Shown: positions 38,345-47,514, numbered from the stretch's first letter. The stretch: 64,000 nt of DNA from Hyphomicrobiales bacterium (GCA_900470095.1 UBZM01000028.1:1-64000), one strand, 5' to 3'. The notes: generated by a model not told the origin, from the letters alone. Translations and numbers: made by a program.

Positions 38345-38733
38345 ATCTCACCCACGGGGGAGCGGCCGAAGCATGGGCACACCGGCGCTGCGACATGCAG
38401 TTCCGGTGTTAATCGGCGTTTACCTTTGATTCGGCGTGTTTTTTGTGATACACCTTTTCGTGCAGTCGAATTGGTTCCGCCTGCCCCTGCGAGGATTCAT
38501 AAACGGGGCACCCCCATAGATACGGGATGACCAAGGCTTCCGGCAGAAGGCCGGAGCGTGGAGATTTCCGTGTTCGGTGGTCAAGTAGCAATCGGCTGAG
38601 GGAGCGTGAGGCTGCGGGTCCGTGACCGCTCGGTCGGGATTACAACGCATCAGGCAGAGTGTCTCCGGTCATTCCGGCCGGGGACGTGTCATCGTGGGCC
38701 GTCTCAAGCGGTCCCGTCAGGAGTCGTAACGGC
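38345..38733. other. intergenic region before carD
   Basis: This stretch of 389 bases has no supported gene. It is less GC-rich than its surroundings around 38405-38460, so the carD promoter probably lies here. A short hairpin (TCCGGC and GCCGGA near 38539-38555) was noticed; no RNA gene was recognised. Confidence 0.5.
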
Positions 38734-39336
38734 ATGTCCACTGCGAAGAAAGCTGTTGTGCGCCAGGGTTTCAAGACGGGCGAGTTCGTCGTCTACCCGT
38801 CCCATGGCGTCGGCCAGATCACGGCGATCGAAGAGCAGGAGGTTGCCGGCTTCAAGCTTGAACTCTTCGTCGTCAGCTTTGCCAAGGACAAGATGACGCT
38901 GCGCGTTCCCACCGCCAAGGCAATAAGCGTCGGCCTGCGCAAGCTTGCCGATACCGATATCGTCAGCAAGGCGCTGACGACGTTGACCGGCCGCGCCCGG
39001 ATCAAGCGCACCATGTGGTCGCGCCGCGCCCAGGAATATGAAGCGAAGATCAATTCAGGCGATCTCGTCGCCATCGCCGAGGTCGTCCGCGATCTCTACC
39101 GTTCCGAGGCGCAGCCCGAGCAGTCCTATTCCGAGCGTCAGCTCTACGAGGCTGCGGTTGACCGCATGACCCGTGAGATCGCGGTCGTCGACGACGTGAC
39201 CGAGACCGAAGCGCTGAAGAAGATCGAAGGCCAGCTCGCCAAGTCGCCGCGTCGTGCGGCCAAGGGCACCGAGGTCGACCCGGCTGATGCCGATCTCGAA
39301 AGCGATAATGACGATCTGCAGGAAGAAGCCGCCTGA
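38734..39336 (+). CDS. CarD family transcriptional regulator
   Basis: A 200-residue protein from the ATG at 38734, with CAGGAG upstream. Residues 14-70 are the RNA-polymerase-interacting domain (TGEFVVYPSHGVGQITAIEEQ). The C-terminal helical domain carries RIKRTMWSRRAQEYEAKINSGD, which in CarD/CdnL proteins contacts the upstream edge of the promoter bubble, with the conserved Trp. The last 30 residues are acidic. It probably stabilises open complexes at rRNA and other promoters. It is followed by a strong terminator and is thus the end of its transcript. Confidence 0.96.
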   Translation: MSTAKKAVVRQGFKTGEFVVYPSHGVGQITAIEEQEVAGFKLELFVVSFAKDKMTLRVPTAKAISVGLRKLADTDIVSKALTTLTGRARIKRTMWSRRAQEYEAKINSGDLVAIAEVVRDLYRSEAQPEQSYSERQLYEAAVDRMTREIAVVDDVTETEALKKIEGQLAKSPRRAAKGTEVDPADADLESDNDDLQEEAA

Positions 39337-39363
39337 GGCGATTCCTCCGGCATGATGCCAATC

Positions 39364-39391
39364 AACCCGGCGGGCAACCGCCGGGTTTTTT
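39364..39391 (+). terminator. rho-independent terminator of carD
   Basis: A perfect 10-base stem (AACCCGGCGG and CCGCCGGGTT, loop GCAA) is followed by a T-run and lies 27 bases after the carD stop. It is a textbook intrinsic terminator on the plus strand. Confidence 0.95.
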
Positions 39392-39715
39392 CTTGGCCAG
39401 ACGGCTCCGGTTTTGCGCGGGAGAAGGGCGACTAAGCGCTCCCAGGCTGGCTTGGCGGCCCTGGGCGTCTTCTCGTGATCCGGCAGCTGCTCGACCGGCC
39501 GCCCATCGCGCGCGGTCCGGTGGATCAGCAGGCGGGCCTTGATCTGCGTGACCCCACGGGACCTGGGCCAGATCGGGCGAGCGCCCATGGAGTACCTTGC
39601 AGCCAGTCAGTTCGGAAGCGGCGCCGGCAAGGTTGTTGCCGGTGCAGGGGGCGCCTGCAGAGGCCGATCACGCCGGTTCCGTCGGTGGCGCCCGATGCTG
39701 CAGCAAGGAAAGCTA
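39392..39715. other. intergenic region between carD and M48 gene
   Basis: Convergent-gene spacer of about 320 bases. Open frames on both strands have no ribosome site and no recognisable product, and I support no gene here. Confidence 0.5.
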
Positions 39716-39737
39716 GGACTGCCCGCGCGGGCAGTCC
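39716..39737 (-). terminator. palindrome directly after M48 protease stop
   Basis: A perfect 22-base palindrome (arms GGACTGCCCGC and GCGGGCAGTCC) begins immediately after the minus-strand stop codon at 39738. The following minus-strand bases have only a short T-rich part, so it is probably a terminator or 3-prime stabilising hairpin. Confidence 0.6.
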
Positions 39738-41216
39738 CTATTCGGCGACGATCTTGTAGCGCTGGCCGGGCGTCAGCTTGCTGTTGCGATCGAGCCCGTT
39801 CAGCAGCAGGAAGAGGTCGAACGCGCGCTCATGTGTCCCCATGCGGGCGGCCAGCGTTGCAGGCGTGTCGCCTTCGGAGGCGCTGACGATCCGCAACTGC
39901 AGAGGCTTCGTGGCCTGTGCTTCCGCTGGTGTCAGGACCCGGAAGCTGCTGAGCACGGCGCGCATCGGGCGCTCCGGATCGCTGCTGCCGCGGGCCGCCA
40001 GGATGAAGCGATAGACGCGATTGCCTGCCTGGATGGCGGCGAGCCTGAAGGTCCAGTCGGTCCCCTTGCCGCTGGCCAGGACGGCGGCCTGGCCGTCAAG
40101 GTCGAGCTTCTCAACGGGACCGGTCTCGACCCCGTCGATCCAGCCGGAGGCGACATAGGATTCGAGCGTCTGGCCTGGCTTGAGCGTGACCGAATCAAAA
40201 CGCAGCGCCTGGGCGCCGTTGCCGCTGACACCAATGACCATGTCGCGGGCCGCCTCAAGGTCGAACCCGTCGGGGGCAGCGAAGGTGATGCGCAACGTGC
40301 TGTTGAGATAGCGCCGGCCTCGCACCACGCCATCGCTCGGGTCGTCGCCATAGGCGATGCCGTCGATCGCGGCGAGCCAGCGGGCCGCGTCGCGCTCGCC
40401 AAGCCCCGGTGCACCGATCTGGCGGGCGGACGCCGTGACGGCGGCGACGCGCTCCGGGGTCGAGGGATGGCTGGAGAGAATATCGAGCCGCTTCTCGCTG
40501 CCGCTCTGGCCCTGGCCACTGTTGCGGAAGCTGGTATTGCGGCCGAGCGCGCCCAGGAAGCGGCCCGCTCCATAGGGATCGTAGCCGGCGCGCGCGATGT
40601 TGCGGACGCTGATCTGGTCGGCAATCAGTTCCTGCTGTCGCGAGAAGCGGGCGAGAGAGATCTTGGAGCCCGCCTGAACGGAGGCGCCAGCAGCCGGATC
40701 GTTGAGCACCTGTGTGACGACTTGCGTGACAAGCGCGGATTCGGCTTCGGCCTCCGCCCGTTCGACCGCGTGATGGGCGGTGACGTGGGCGATCTCGTGA
40801 GCGAGCACCGAAGCGATCTCGCTGGTGTCGTTGGCGAGCGCCAGCAGCCCGCGCGTGACGTAGAGCCGGCCGTTCGGCAGGGCAAAGGCGTTTACCGCCG
40901 GCGAGTTCAGGATGGTGATCTCGTAGCTGCCGATCTGCCCTTCGCCAGCCTTGACGAGCCGGGCGACGACTTCGTTGAGCTGGGCCCGAGCGTTCGGCGC
41001 GCGATACTCGCCGCCGAAGGCGGCCAGCAGCCGCAAATGCTCGCGGTCCGACGCGCGCTGGAAGGTGCTCAGCCGCGGGGCAAGCTCGCCATCGGCCGGT
41101 TGCGGGGGCAGGACGCTCTGGTCGCCGAAGCAGCCGGAAAGCAGCAGGGCGGGCAGGAGCAGGGCGCCCAGTCGCGCCATGGGGCGTGACACAGTCTGTC
41201 GGCGAAAGGCCAGCAT
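39738..41216 (-). CDS. M48 family metalloprotease, lipoprotein, with LysM-like C-terminus
   Basis: A 492-residue envelope protease (BepA/LoiP-like). A lipoprotein signal is visible, LLLPALLLSGC with lipobox Cys near residue 29; a start 12 codons later is possible. The zinc site is LAHEIAHVTAHH near residue 140, with the third ligand Glu in RQQELIADQ near 195. The C-terminal 60 residues (IVSASEGDTPATLAARMGTH, then LNGLDRNSKLTPGQRYKIV) look like a LysM-type peptidoglycan-binding segment. It likely serves outer-membrane protein quality control. The SNase-like gene lies 4 bases upstream on the same strand. Confidence 0.92.
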   Translation of the reverse strand: MLAFRRQTVSRPMARLGALLLPALLLSGCFGDQSVLPPQPADGELAPRLSTFQRASDREHLRLLAAFGGEYRAPNARAQLNEVVARLVKAGEGQIGSYEITILNSPAVNAFALPNGRLYVTRGLLALANDTSEIASVLAHEIAHVTAHHAVERAEAEAESALVTQVVTQVLNDPAAGASVQAGSKISLARFSRQQELIADQISVRNIARAGYDPYGAGRFLGALGRNTSFRNSGQGQSGSEKRLDILSSHPSTPERVAAVTASARQIGAPGLGERDAARWLAAIDGIAYGDDPSDGVVRGRRYLNSTLRITFAAPDGFDLEAARDMVIGVSGNGAQALRFDSVTLKPGQTLESYVASGWIDGVETGPVEKLDLDGQAAVLASGKGTDWTFRLAAIQAGNRVYRFILAARGSSDPERPMRAVLSSFRVLTPAEAQATKPLQLRIVSASEGDTPATLAARMGTHERAFDLFLLLNGLDRNSKLTPGQRYKIVAE

Positions 41217-41220
41217 GGTT

Positions 41221-42003
41221 CTAATCGATCAGTTCCAGGGCTGCGCGGGAGGGGAGTTCGAGCGACAATCCATCCGGCCCGCTCAGTACGCCGCGCGCCC
41301 ACACGCGTTTACCCGTCAGTGTCCTGGCGGTCCAGCCGACCTCCCGCATCTCCCGCCAGAGCCTCCTCGACACGACGACCGACGCACCGGCTCCCCGCCG
41401 GCGCGAAAAATTCAGATAGGAACGCTGCGGTCGCTCGCCGATCGATGCGATCCGCCCCTCCAGCACGATGACCCGGCCGGCGTGCACCTTCAACGCGGCA
41501 ATATCGTGACCATCGACGAGATTGGCCGGTTTATGGCGAGTTTGTCGCGAGGATGGGGCGGTATTCGAGGCAGCTGCCCGCAAGAGCGCATCACAGGGGC
41601 TGCTGACGGAATCGGGCAAATGCCAGGCCGCGCCGCTTCGGATGAGGGCCGCTGACAGATCGAGCGGTGCGGCCCCCTGTGCATCCGGATCGGCCAGCAG
41701 GCGCGCCGGGATGCGGCCCCATCGATCGGGCTCGGCCAGGATGACGAGCCTGAGATCACGGCCTTGCCATGCCGCCAAGGCTGACGCGAACCGTGCGGTC
41801 TCCGATTCGTCCTGCCTGGGAGCCAGTCCGACAAGGCGAATGCGCCGGCCATCGCCGAGCAGCAGATCGCCCCTGGCATCGGCTCCAACCAACCGAACCG
41901 CCGGCGTCTCAGGAGAGGGGCCAGGACAAGGGTCATTCGCCAGCGCATTGCCTGCCGCCGCAACGAGACACAGCATGGACACAAGAAGAGGCTTCACCCG
42001 CAT
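41221..42003 (-). CDS. exported SNase-like (thermonuclease-fold) protein, active site incomplete
   Basis: About 260 residues from the ATG at 42001-42003, which gives a clean signal peptide (MRVKPLLVSMLCLVAAAG). The core shows the thermonuclease pattern: RRIRLVGLAPRQ, then DRWGRIPARLL and LSAALIRSGAAWHL. Active staphylococcal-type nucleases have an Asp and a Glu in the RLxGIDxPE segment. Here it reads RLVGLAPRQ, so both appear lost while the arginines remain. It may be a structural or nucleic-acid-binding protein. It is followed 4 bases later by the M48 protease gene, suggesting a shared periplasmic task. Confidence 0.7.
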   Translation of the reverse strand: MRVKPLLVSMLCLVAAAGNALANDPCPGPSPETPAVRLVGADARGDLLLGDGRRIRLVGLAPRQDESETARFASALAAWQGRDLRLVILAEPDRWGRIPARLLADPDAQGAAPLDLSAALIRSGAAWHLPDSVSSPCDALLRAAASNTAPSSRQTRHKPANLVDGHDIAALKVHAGRVIVLEGRIASIGERPQRSYLNFSRRRGAGASVVVSRRLWREMREVGWTARTLTGKRVWARGVLSGPDGLSLELPSRAALELID

Positions 42004-42031
42004 GCGCTTTATGCTAAACGCATTCACGTGC

Positions 42032-42108
<77 letters not shown>

Positions 42109-42269
42109 GTTCTCCCACAGCAATCTGAGACTGGACTGGGTGATCCGCCTGGCTGGGCTTCTGACCACAGGTTAGGCTCGGCTCCGGCGCCGTTGCTGGC
42201 TTGTGCAGGCCTCGCGACGGCGCCTGATCGCGGCTCGCTGCCGCGCAACTCCCACTCCATAGGTTCACG

Positions 42270-42659
42270 ATGCCCAAGCGTACGATCTCTTCCGACCGTG
42301 TCTTCAAGGGAAGGCTTCCCTTCGCCCAGGCGACGGTCGCCGGGGACTTCATGTTCGTCTGCTGCGTCGGGATGGACAGGGAGGGCAAATATGCTGTCGG
42401 CGACGCACGGCGTCAGACGCAGCAATGCATCGACAACATCCGTGCTCTCCTCGAGGAGGCAGGCGGCAGCCTGACGGATATCGTGAAGTGCACCGTCTAC
42501 GTCACCGACCGTGCCTATTGGGAGCCGATGAACGAGGTTTATTTCGCCAATTTCGCCGAGGATTCGCCGCATCGCGTGTCCTGCATCGTCAATGGCCTCG
42601 GCTCGCCCGACTGTCTCGTCGAGATCGACGCGACCGCGTATCTCGGTGAGATGAAGTAA
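42270..42659 (+). CDS. RidA family protein
   Basis: A 129-residue protein of the YjgF/YER057c/UK114 family, which hydrolyses reactive enamine or imine intermediates. The core IDNIRALLEEAGGSLTDIVKCTVYVTD and the final motif VEIDATAYL are typical, and an Arg (HRVSCIV) sits where RidA binds its substrate carboxylate. A second RidA gene follows 116 bases later. The N-terminus (MPKRTISSDRVFKGRLPFAQA) matches the subgroup that starts further from the core. Confidence 0.9.
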   Translation: MPKRTISSDRVFKGRLPFAQATVAGDFMFVCCVGMDREGKYAVGDARRQTQQCIDNIRALLEEAGGSLTDIVKCTVYVTDRAYWEPMNEVYFANFAEDSPHRVSCIVNGLGSPDCLVEIDATAYLGEMK

Positions 42660-42690
42660 CCCTCGAGATCGCGCAGCGGCTGGCACGTCT

Positions 42691-42712
42691 GTCTCGGGGT
42701 GTAGCCCGAGAC
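42691..42712 (+). terminator. hairpin between the two RidA genes
   Basis: An 8-base perfect inverted repeat (GTCTCGGG and CCCGAGAC, 6-base loop) lies 31 bases after the first RidA stop. There is no T-run; it may attenuate or protect the message between the paralogues. Confidence 0.4.
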
Positions 42713-42775
42713 CGGGCCGGGTGTCCCGAACGCGAAGTACCGTCACGATTCAAGCAACCAGAGAGATACAGAGCC

Positions 42776-43135
42776 ATGTCGATCGAACGTGTAGGCCTGA
42801 CGGAACGGTGGTGCGACGCCGCCATTTTCAACGGCATTGTCTTTCTCGCCGGCCATGTCGCGGAGAAGACCGAAGGGGAGACACTGACACGGCAGACCGA
42901 AGAGGTGTTGGCCCTGCTCGAGGAGACGCTCGAAGCCGCGGGCAGCGCGAAGGACCGGATTCTGAGCGTTCAGATCTTCCTGACCGATATTGCTGGGATC
43001 GCCGAGATGAACGCCGTCTGGGACAAATGGGTCGCCCGGGGCAGCGCGCCGGCGCGCGCAACCGTGGAGGCGAAGCTCGCTTCGCCGGGATATGCGATCG
43101 AGATCACCGCTGTGGCCGCGAAGAAGGTCCTCTGA
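42776..43135 (+). CDS. RidA family protein
   Basis: A 119-residue RidA-like protein. EEVLALLEETLEAAGSAKDRILSVQIFLTDIAGIAEMNAVWDKWV is the helical signature (shown here over its length by motifs), and ARATVEAKL with VEIT-type ending AIEITAVAA holds the Arg used by active RidA. It is closer to the canonical subgroup than its upstream neighbour. The two may act on different intermediates or form mixed trimers. Confidence 0.9.
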   Translation: MSIERVGLTERWCDAAIFNGIVFLAGHVAEKTEGETLTRQTEEVLALLEETLEAAGSAKDRILSVQIFLTDIAGIAEMNAVWDKWVARGSAPARATVEAKLASPGYAIEITAVAAKKVL

Positions 43136-43359
43136 ATTCGGGGGGCGTGCACCATGTTGGATATCTGACCTATCGTCAGCCAGTCATTAAGCATGGCGGT
43201 TGAATCTCGGCGCGGCGGACGCGATTTCCACCGCGGTTTAGGGATTTGACCGCCATAGCAGGACGCGCCGAGGCCATTCCTGTTCGCCTCGCACGGGAAG
43301 CCATGACGATCATCGTTCGATCGACCGGGGGGCCCTGAAAGGTGGACAAGGGCTTTGAC

Positions 43360-44250
43360 ATGTCTGTTCGCGCGATGATCCGAGCGATGCGACCGCATCA
43401 TTGGCTCAAGAACGGGCTCGTCTTCGTCCCCATCCTTCTGAACCATGATGTGTTCGATCTCGCGGCGCTCGGTCACGGGGCGATTGCCTTCGTCGCGTTC
43501 AGCCTGCTCGCCTCGGCGATCTATCTCCTCAACGATATCGTCGATGTCGAGGCCGACCGCCGCCATCCGACCAAGTGCAAGCGTCCTTTGGCTGCCGGCG
43601 AGATCACCGCGAGGCAGGCCTATGCTGCGGTACCACTGCTGATGATCGCGGCCTTCGCCTCGTCGGTGTTCGTGCCCGAGCCGCGCATGTTCCTCCTGGC
43701 GCTGACCGCCTATCTGGTGCTGGCGCTGCTCTATCTGTTCGTTCTCAAGCGCAAACTGCTGGTCGATGTGCTTGGGCTTGCAGCATTGCATACCCTGCGC
43801 ATCCTGGCCGGCAACGCCGCGGCGGCGATTCCCGTTTCGTCCTGGCTGCTCGCCTTCTCGATGTTCCTGTTCTTCAGCCTCGCGCTGGTGAAGCGCTATG
43901 CGGAGCTGCGGATCACGCAGGATCAGTCCGGACTGAAGAAGGCTGGCCGCGGCTATCAGGCCGAGGATATCGAGGCGCTGTCGCAGCTCGGCATGGCCTC
44001 GGGCTGCACCTGTGCGCTGATCATGGCACTCTATGTCGACAGCGCGGCGGTGAAGCAGCTTTATCGCCACCCCGAGATCATCTGGCTGGTTTGCCCGGTC
44101 ATTCTCTATCAAATGGCGCGGATCTGGTTTCTCGCCCGCCGGGGCCAGATGCCGGATGATCCGCTGGTCTTCATGATCCGCGACTGGCGCAGTCAGGTAA
44201 CGGGTGGGTTGGTGCTGCTGATCATGGTCGCAGCGACGGTCCTGCCGTGA
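43360..44250 (+). CDS. UbiA-family prenyltransferase, decaprenyl-phosphate phosphoribosyltransferase-like
   Basis: A 296-residue membrane protein, starting at the ATG with AAGGG upstream; a GTG six codons earlier is the alternative. MRPHHWLKN is the usual beginning of this subgroup. NDIVDVEADRRHPTKCKRP is the Asp-rich motif that binds the diphosphate of PRPP and Mg, very close to that of mycobacterial DPPR synthase. About eight membrane segments follow. It would attach phosphoribose to polyprenyl phosphate in the inner membrane. The DprE1-like gene overlaps its stop (GTGA), so they act in one pathway. Confidence 0.88.
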   Translation: MSVRAMIRAMRPHHWLKNGLVFVPILLNHDVFDLAALGHGAIAFVAFSLLASAIYLLNDIVDVEADRRHPTKCKRPLAAGEITARQAYAAVPLLMIAAFASSVFVPEPRMFLLALTAYLVLALLYLFVLKRKLLVDVLGLAALHTLRILAGNAAAAIPVSSWLLAFSMFLFFSLALVKRYAELRITQDQSGLKKAGRGYQAEDIEALSQLGMASGCTCALIMALYVDSAAVKQLYRHPEIIWLVCPVILYQMARIWFLARRGQMPDDPLVFMIRDWRSQVTGGLVLLIMVAATVLP

Positions 44251-45560
44251 CCGGACGAGCACCCGAATACCGGTCCTGGGGCGGCCTGATCGCCCGGAAT
44301 ACGCAGATCATCATGCCGGATGTCTGGAGCGCCGAGCCCGGGCGCTACCCATCCACGGTGCTCGCTTACGGCAATGGCCGTTCCTACGGCGATTCCTGCC
44401 TGAATGATGGCGGTGGGCTGATCGCGGCGCGCCGCCTCGATCAGATCTTGGCCTTCGATCGCGAAAGCGGGCTGATCACCTGCGAAGCCGGCGTGTTGCT
44501 CGACACCATCCTGGAGCATGTGGTTCCGCTGGGCTGGTTTCTGCCGGTCACGCCGGGCACAGCCTTCGTGACCGTCGGGGGGGCGCTCGCCAACGACGTG
44601 CACGGCAAGAACCACCATCGCGCCGGCACGTTCGGGCGGCATGTGCGTGCCTTCGAGCTGGCACGTTCGGATGGAGCCCGGCTCACCTGCGCGCCCGACA
44701 TGAACAGGGAGCTCTTCGCGGCCACGATCGGCGGCTATGGGCTGACCGGGTTGATCACCCAGGTGACATTGCAGCTGATGCCGATCCCATCCGCTGAGAT
44801 GCGCCAGGAGGCAATCCACTTTCCGAGCCTCGGCCGCTTCTTCGAGGTCGCGGTGGAATCCGATGCAACGCATGACTACACCGTGGCCTGGATCGACTCG
44901 CTTGCCGGTGGGACCGGTTTCGGGCGCGGCGTCTTTTTCCGTGCCAATCACGCACCGGCGTCGGAACTGCCGCAGCCCCGCACGGCGCGCCCGCTGCCAT
45001 TCCCGATCAATCCTCCCTTTCCCCTGATCAACCGCCTGACGCTGCGCGCCTTCAACATGCTCTACCGGGCCGCTCAGCCGCGCTCGCCGGAGCCGCGGCG
45101 CATTCCCTATCGGCCATTCTTCTACCCGCTCGACCGCGTGAACAACTGGAACCGCGCCTATGGCCCGCGGGGCCTGCGCCAGTTCCAATGCGCAGTGCCG
45201 ATGGCTCACGCACACAGAGCGGTCGAGGAGATGCTGAGGCGGACACTCGCGGCTGGCGAGGCATCCTTTCTGACGGTGTTGAAGCTGTTTGGAGACGTGC
45301 CCTCGCCGGGCATCATGTCCTTTCCGGTTGCAGGCGCGACGCTGACGCTCGATTTCCCACATCGCGGCGAGCGGACGCTCAAGCTGCTGGATGAGCTCGA
45401 TCGCGTGGCAATCGCGGCCGGCGGGCGGGTGAACCCTTACAAGGATGCTCGCATGTCGCCGGCAACCTTCGAGGCATCCTTCCCACAGTGGCGGGATTTT
45501 GCCCGGCATGTCGATCCGGGCTTCTCATCCGGCTTCTGGCGCCGCGTGACCGCGGGCTGA
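44247..45560 (+). CDS. FAD-dependent oxidoreductase, DprE1-like
   Basis: A 437-residue enzyme starting with GTG inside the UbiA stop. The FAD PP-loop is LAYGNGRSYGDSCLNDGG at about 37-55. The later segment GGALANDVHGKNHHRAGTFG matches the DprE1 motif with its conserved His and Lys. DprE1 oxidises the ribose 2-OH of decaprenyl-phosphoryl-ribose, the first half of epimerisation to arabinose; DprE2 does the second half. No DprE2-type classical SDR is seen in the window. A lipid-linked pentose donor for an envelope polymer or glycolipid is the likely outcome. Confidence 0.88.
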   Translation: MTGRAPEYRSWGGLIARNTQIIMPDVWSAEPGRYPSTVLAYGNGRSYGDSCLNDGGGLIAARRLDQILAFDRESGLITCEAGVLLDTILEHVVPLGWFLPVTPGTAFVTVGGALANDVHGKNHHRAGTFGRHVRAFELARSDGARLTCAPDMNRELFAATIGGYGLTGLITQVTLQLMPIPSAEMRQEAIHFPSLGRFFEVAVESDATHDYTVAWIDSLAGGTGFGRGVFFRANHAPASELPQPRTARPLPFPINPPFPLINRLTLRAFNMLYRAAQPRSPEPRRIPYRPFFYPLDRVNNWNRAYGPRGLRQFQCAVPMAHAHRAVEEMLRRTLAAGEASFLTVLKLFGDVPSPGIMSFPVAGATLTLDFPHRGERTLKLLDELDRVAIAAGGRVNPYKDARMSPATFEASFPQWRDFARHVDPGFSSGFWRRVTAG

Positions 45561-45567
45561 AGGCAAT

Positions 45568-45948
45568 TCAGACCATTGCCCGGGTGACCGCTTCGAGCCG
45601 ATAGCCTTCCGGATCGATGACGAAAGCCGCGTAATAGTCAGGTGCGTAGCGCGGTCGCAACCCCGGAGCGCCATTGTCCCTACCGCCCGCGGCAAGCGCG
45701 GCCCGATGGAAGTCGTCGGCAGCCTGACGCGAGCCGGCCGCGAAGGCGAGGTGGAAACCTGGCCCGGGCGGGGTGACCGGGCCGGCCTGCAGCTTCAGCG
45801 CCAGGAGGTCGCCGCCGTTCGGTGGCCCGTAGCCCGCTCCATCGGAAACCGTCCAGACCCGCACGAGCCCGAGCGGCGCCAGCGCAGCATCATAGAAGGC
45901 GATCGCCCGTGCGAGATCGGACACACCGAAGGAGAGATGGCTCAACAT
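45568..45948 (-). CDS. VOC family protein (glyoxalase/dioxygenase superfamily)
   Basis: A 126-residue single-domain protein of the vicinal oxygen chelate fold. MLSHLSFGVSDLARAIAFYD is the characteristic first beta-alpha unit with the His metal ligand, and AAFVIDPEGYRLEAVTR is the final strand with the Glu ligand. Its reaction cannot be inferred. It converges with the DprE1-like gene (7 bases between stops) and lies beyond the terminator of the aminotransferase operon, so it is probably expressed independently. Confidence 0.9.
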   Translation of the reverse strand: MLSHLSFGVSDLARAIAFYDAALAPLGLVRVWTVSDGAGYGPPNGGDLLALKLQAGPVTPPGPGFHLAFAAGSRQAADDFHRAALAAGGRDNGAPGLRPRYAPDYYAAFVIDPEGYRLEAVTRAMV

Positions 45949-46025
45949 GGCTCACCGGACTGACGCTGCGGGAGGGAGAGTTCTGCACATGCGGCGACGG
46001 ATTTATGTCAGCAGGCGCTCCGACG

Positions 46026-46050
46026 CAAAAGGGCCGGCGCATGCCGGCCC
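46026..46050 (-). terminator. rho-independent terminator of aminotransferase operon
   Basis: On the minus strand a perfect 8-base stem (GGGCCGGC and GCCGGCCC, loop ATGC) is followed by TTTT. It lies 24 bases after the aminotransferase stop. Confidence 0.88.
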
Positions 46051-46074
46051 TGGGGAGCTGCCTGGGCAGGGCGC

Positions 46075-47514
46075 TCAGTTCTTCGCAGTCGCGACCTTGC
46101 GCAGATAATCGGTGACGATCCGCGTGATGCCGCGCGAGAGCAGGTCGTCGAGTGCCTCGATGAACTGGTCGCATTGTTCGCGTGTCACGATCAGCGGCGG
46201 TTCGAGGCGGATGACGTTGCGGTTGTATTCGGTGAAGGCGACGAGCACGTCGTAATCCTTCAAGAGCAGCGCGCCGACAAAGCCGCAGAGCGAACCCTTC
46301 AGCTTGTCGTCGAGCAGCGCGACCATGTGCTTGACGCCGAAAGGCATGGCCTCGCTGATGTCCTGGAACTCGACGCCGATCATCAGGCCGCGGCCGCGGA
46401 TTTCCTTGAGTAGGGTTGGGTGCTTGGCGCGAAGGATGTTCAGCCGCTCGATCAGGTAGTCGCCCTGGCGCTTGGCGTTGCCCATGAGGTCTTCCTCATA
46501 GAGCACGTTGAGGGCCTCGATCGCGCTGACGCAGGCCTCGCCCATGCCGCCGAAGGTGGCCTGGGCATGGATCAACGCGGTTTTCGGCTTGCCATAGGCC
46601 TTCATGTAGAGCTCGCGCCGGGCGATCATGGCGCCCATCGCGGCCTTCGAGCCGCCGAGAGCCTTGGCGAGTGCTGTGACGTCGGGCACGACGCCGTCAC
46701 GCTCGAAGGCGAAGAACTGGCCGGTGCGACCGAGCCCGCACTGGACCTCGTCGGCAATCCAGAGCACGCCGTGCTTGTCGCAGAGCGCGCGCAGGTCGCG
46801 CCAGAAGCCTTCGGGCGCCTCGACGATGCCGCCGCCACCCTGGATCGTCTCCATCACGACGATGCCGATCGCCGGGTCGGATTCGAGCGCCAGGCGTACG
46901 GCCTCGATATTGCCGAACGGTACCTTGACCCGGTTCTCGATCAGCTTGAACTGGGACTGGTAGAGCGTCGAATCTGTGACCGAGAGCACGCCCTTGGTCT
47001 TGCCGTGAAATGAGTTCGCGGCATGCAGGATCTTCGACTTGCCGGGGCCCTGAACCTGCTCCGCAACCTTCAGCGCAGCTTCCATGGCCTCCGAGCCGGT
47101 CGAGCCGAGAAAGACCATGTCGAGATCGCCGGGTGAGATCGTGGCGAGATTCCTGGCCAGGGCGGCCGCATATTGCGACATGAACGCCATGCAGATCTCG
47201 TGGCGGTTCTCCTCCTGGAACTTCTGCCGGGCGGCGATGATGCGCGGGTGGTTATGGCCGAAGGCGACCGAGCAGAACCCGCCGAAGAAATCGAGGATCT
47301 TGCGTCCGTCCCGGGTGATGTAATGCATGCCCTCGGCGCGATCGACGATGATCTTGTCGAAGCCGAGCAGCTTGAGGAAATGCAGCTGTCCGGGGTTGAT
47401 GTGGCTGGCAAAGAGCTCCTTCACCTGTGCGGCGTCGAGCTGTTTGGCCTCCTCGACGCTGATCAGCTTCGGGCGGTCGGGGGAATCGTCGTTCCTGAAA
47501 GCGGGCATGCTCAT
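46075..47514 (-). CDS. class III PLP-dependent aminotransferase
   Basis: A 479-residue fold-type I aminotransferase. GRKILDFFGGFCSVAFGHNHPRI is the usual N-terminal motif (residues about 70-92). WIADEVQCGLGRTGQFFAFE carries the Asp that holds the PLP ring nitrogen, and ALAKALGGSKAAMG the Schiff-base Lys. It resembles putrescine- or ornithine-type and related transaminases, but the donor and acceptor are not determined. It overlaps the extended-SDR gene by four bases and ends the operon that starts with the SMR-type transporter, so it may aminate a sugar or lipid product of that dehydrogenase. Confidence 0.9.
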   Translation of the reverse strand: MSMPAFRNDDSPDRPKLISVEEAKQLDAAQVKELFASHINPGQLHFLKLLGFDKIIVDRAEGMHYITRDGRKILDFFGGFCSVAFGHNHPRIIAARQKFQEENRHEICMAFMSQYAAALARNLATISPGDLDMVFLGSTGSEAMEAALKVAEQVQGPGKSKILHAANSFHGKTKGVLSVTDSTLYQSQFKLIENRVKVPFGNIEAVRLALESDPAIGIVVMETIQGGGGIVEAPEGFWRDLRALCDKHGVLWIADEVQCGLGRTGQFFAFERDGVVPDVTALAKALGGSKAAMGAMIARRELYMKAYGKPKTALIHAQATFGGMGEACVSAIEALNVLYEEDLMGNAKRQGDYLIERLNILRAKHPTLLKEIRGRGLMIGVEFQDISEAMPFGVKHMVALLDDKLKGSLCGFVGALLLKDYDVLVAFTEYNRNVIRLEPPLIVTREQCDQFIEALDDLLSRGITRIVTDYLRKVATAKN

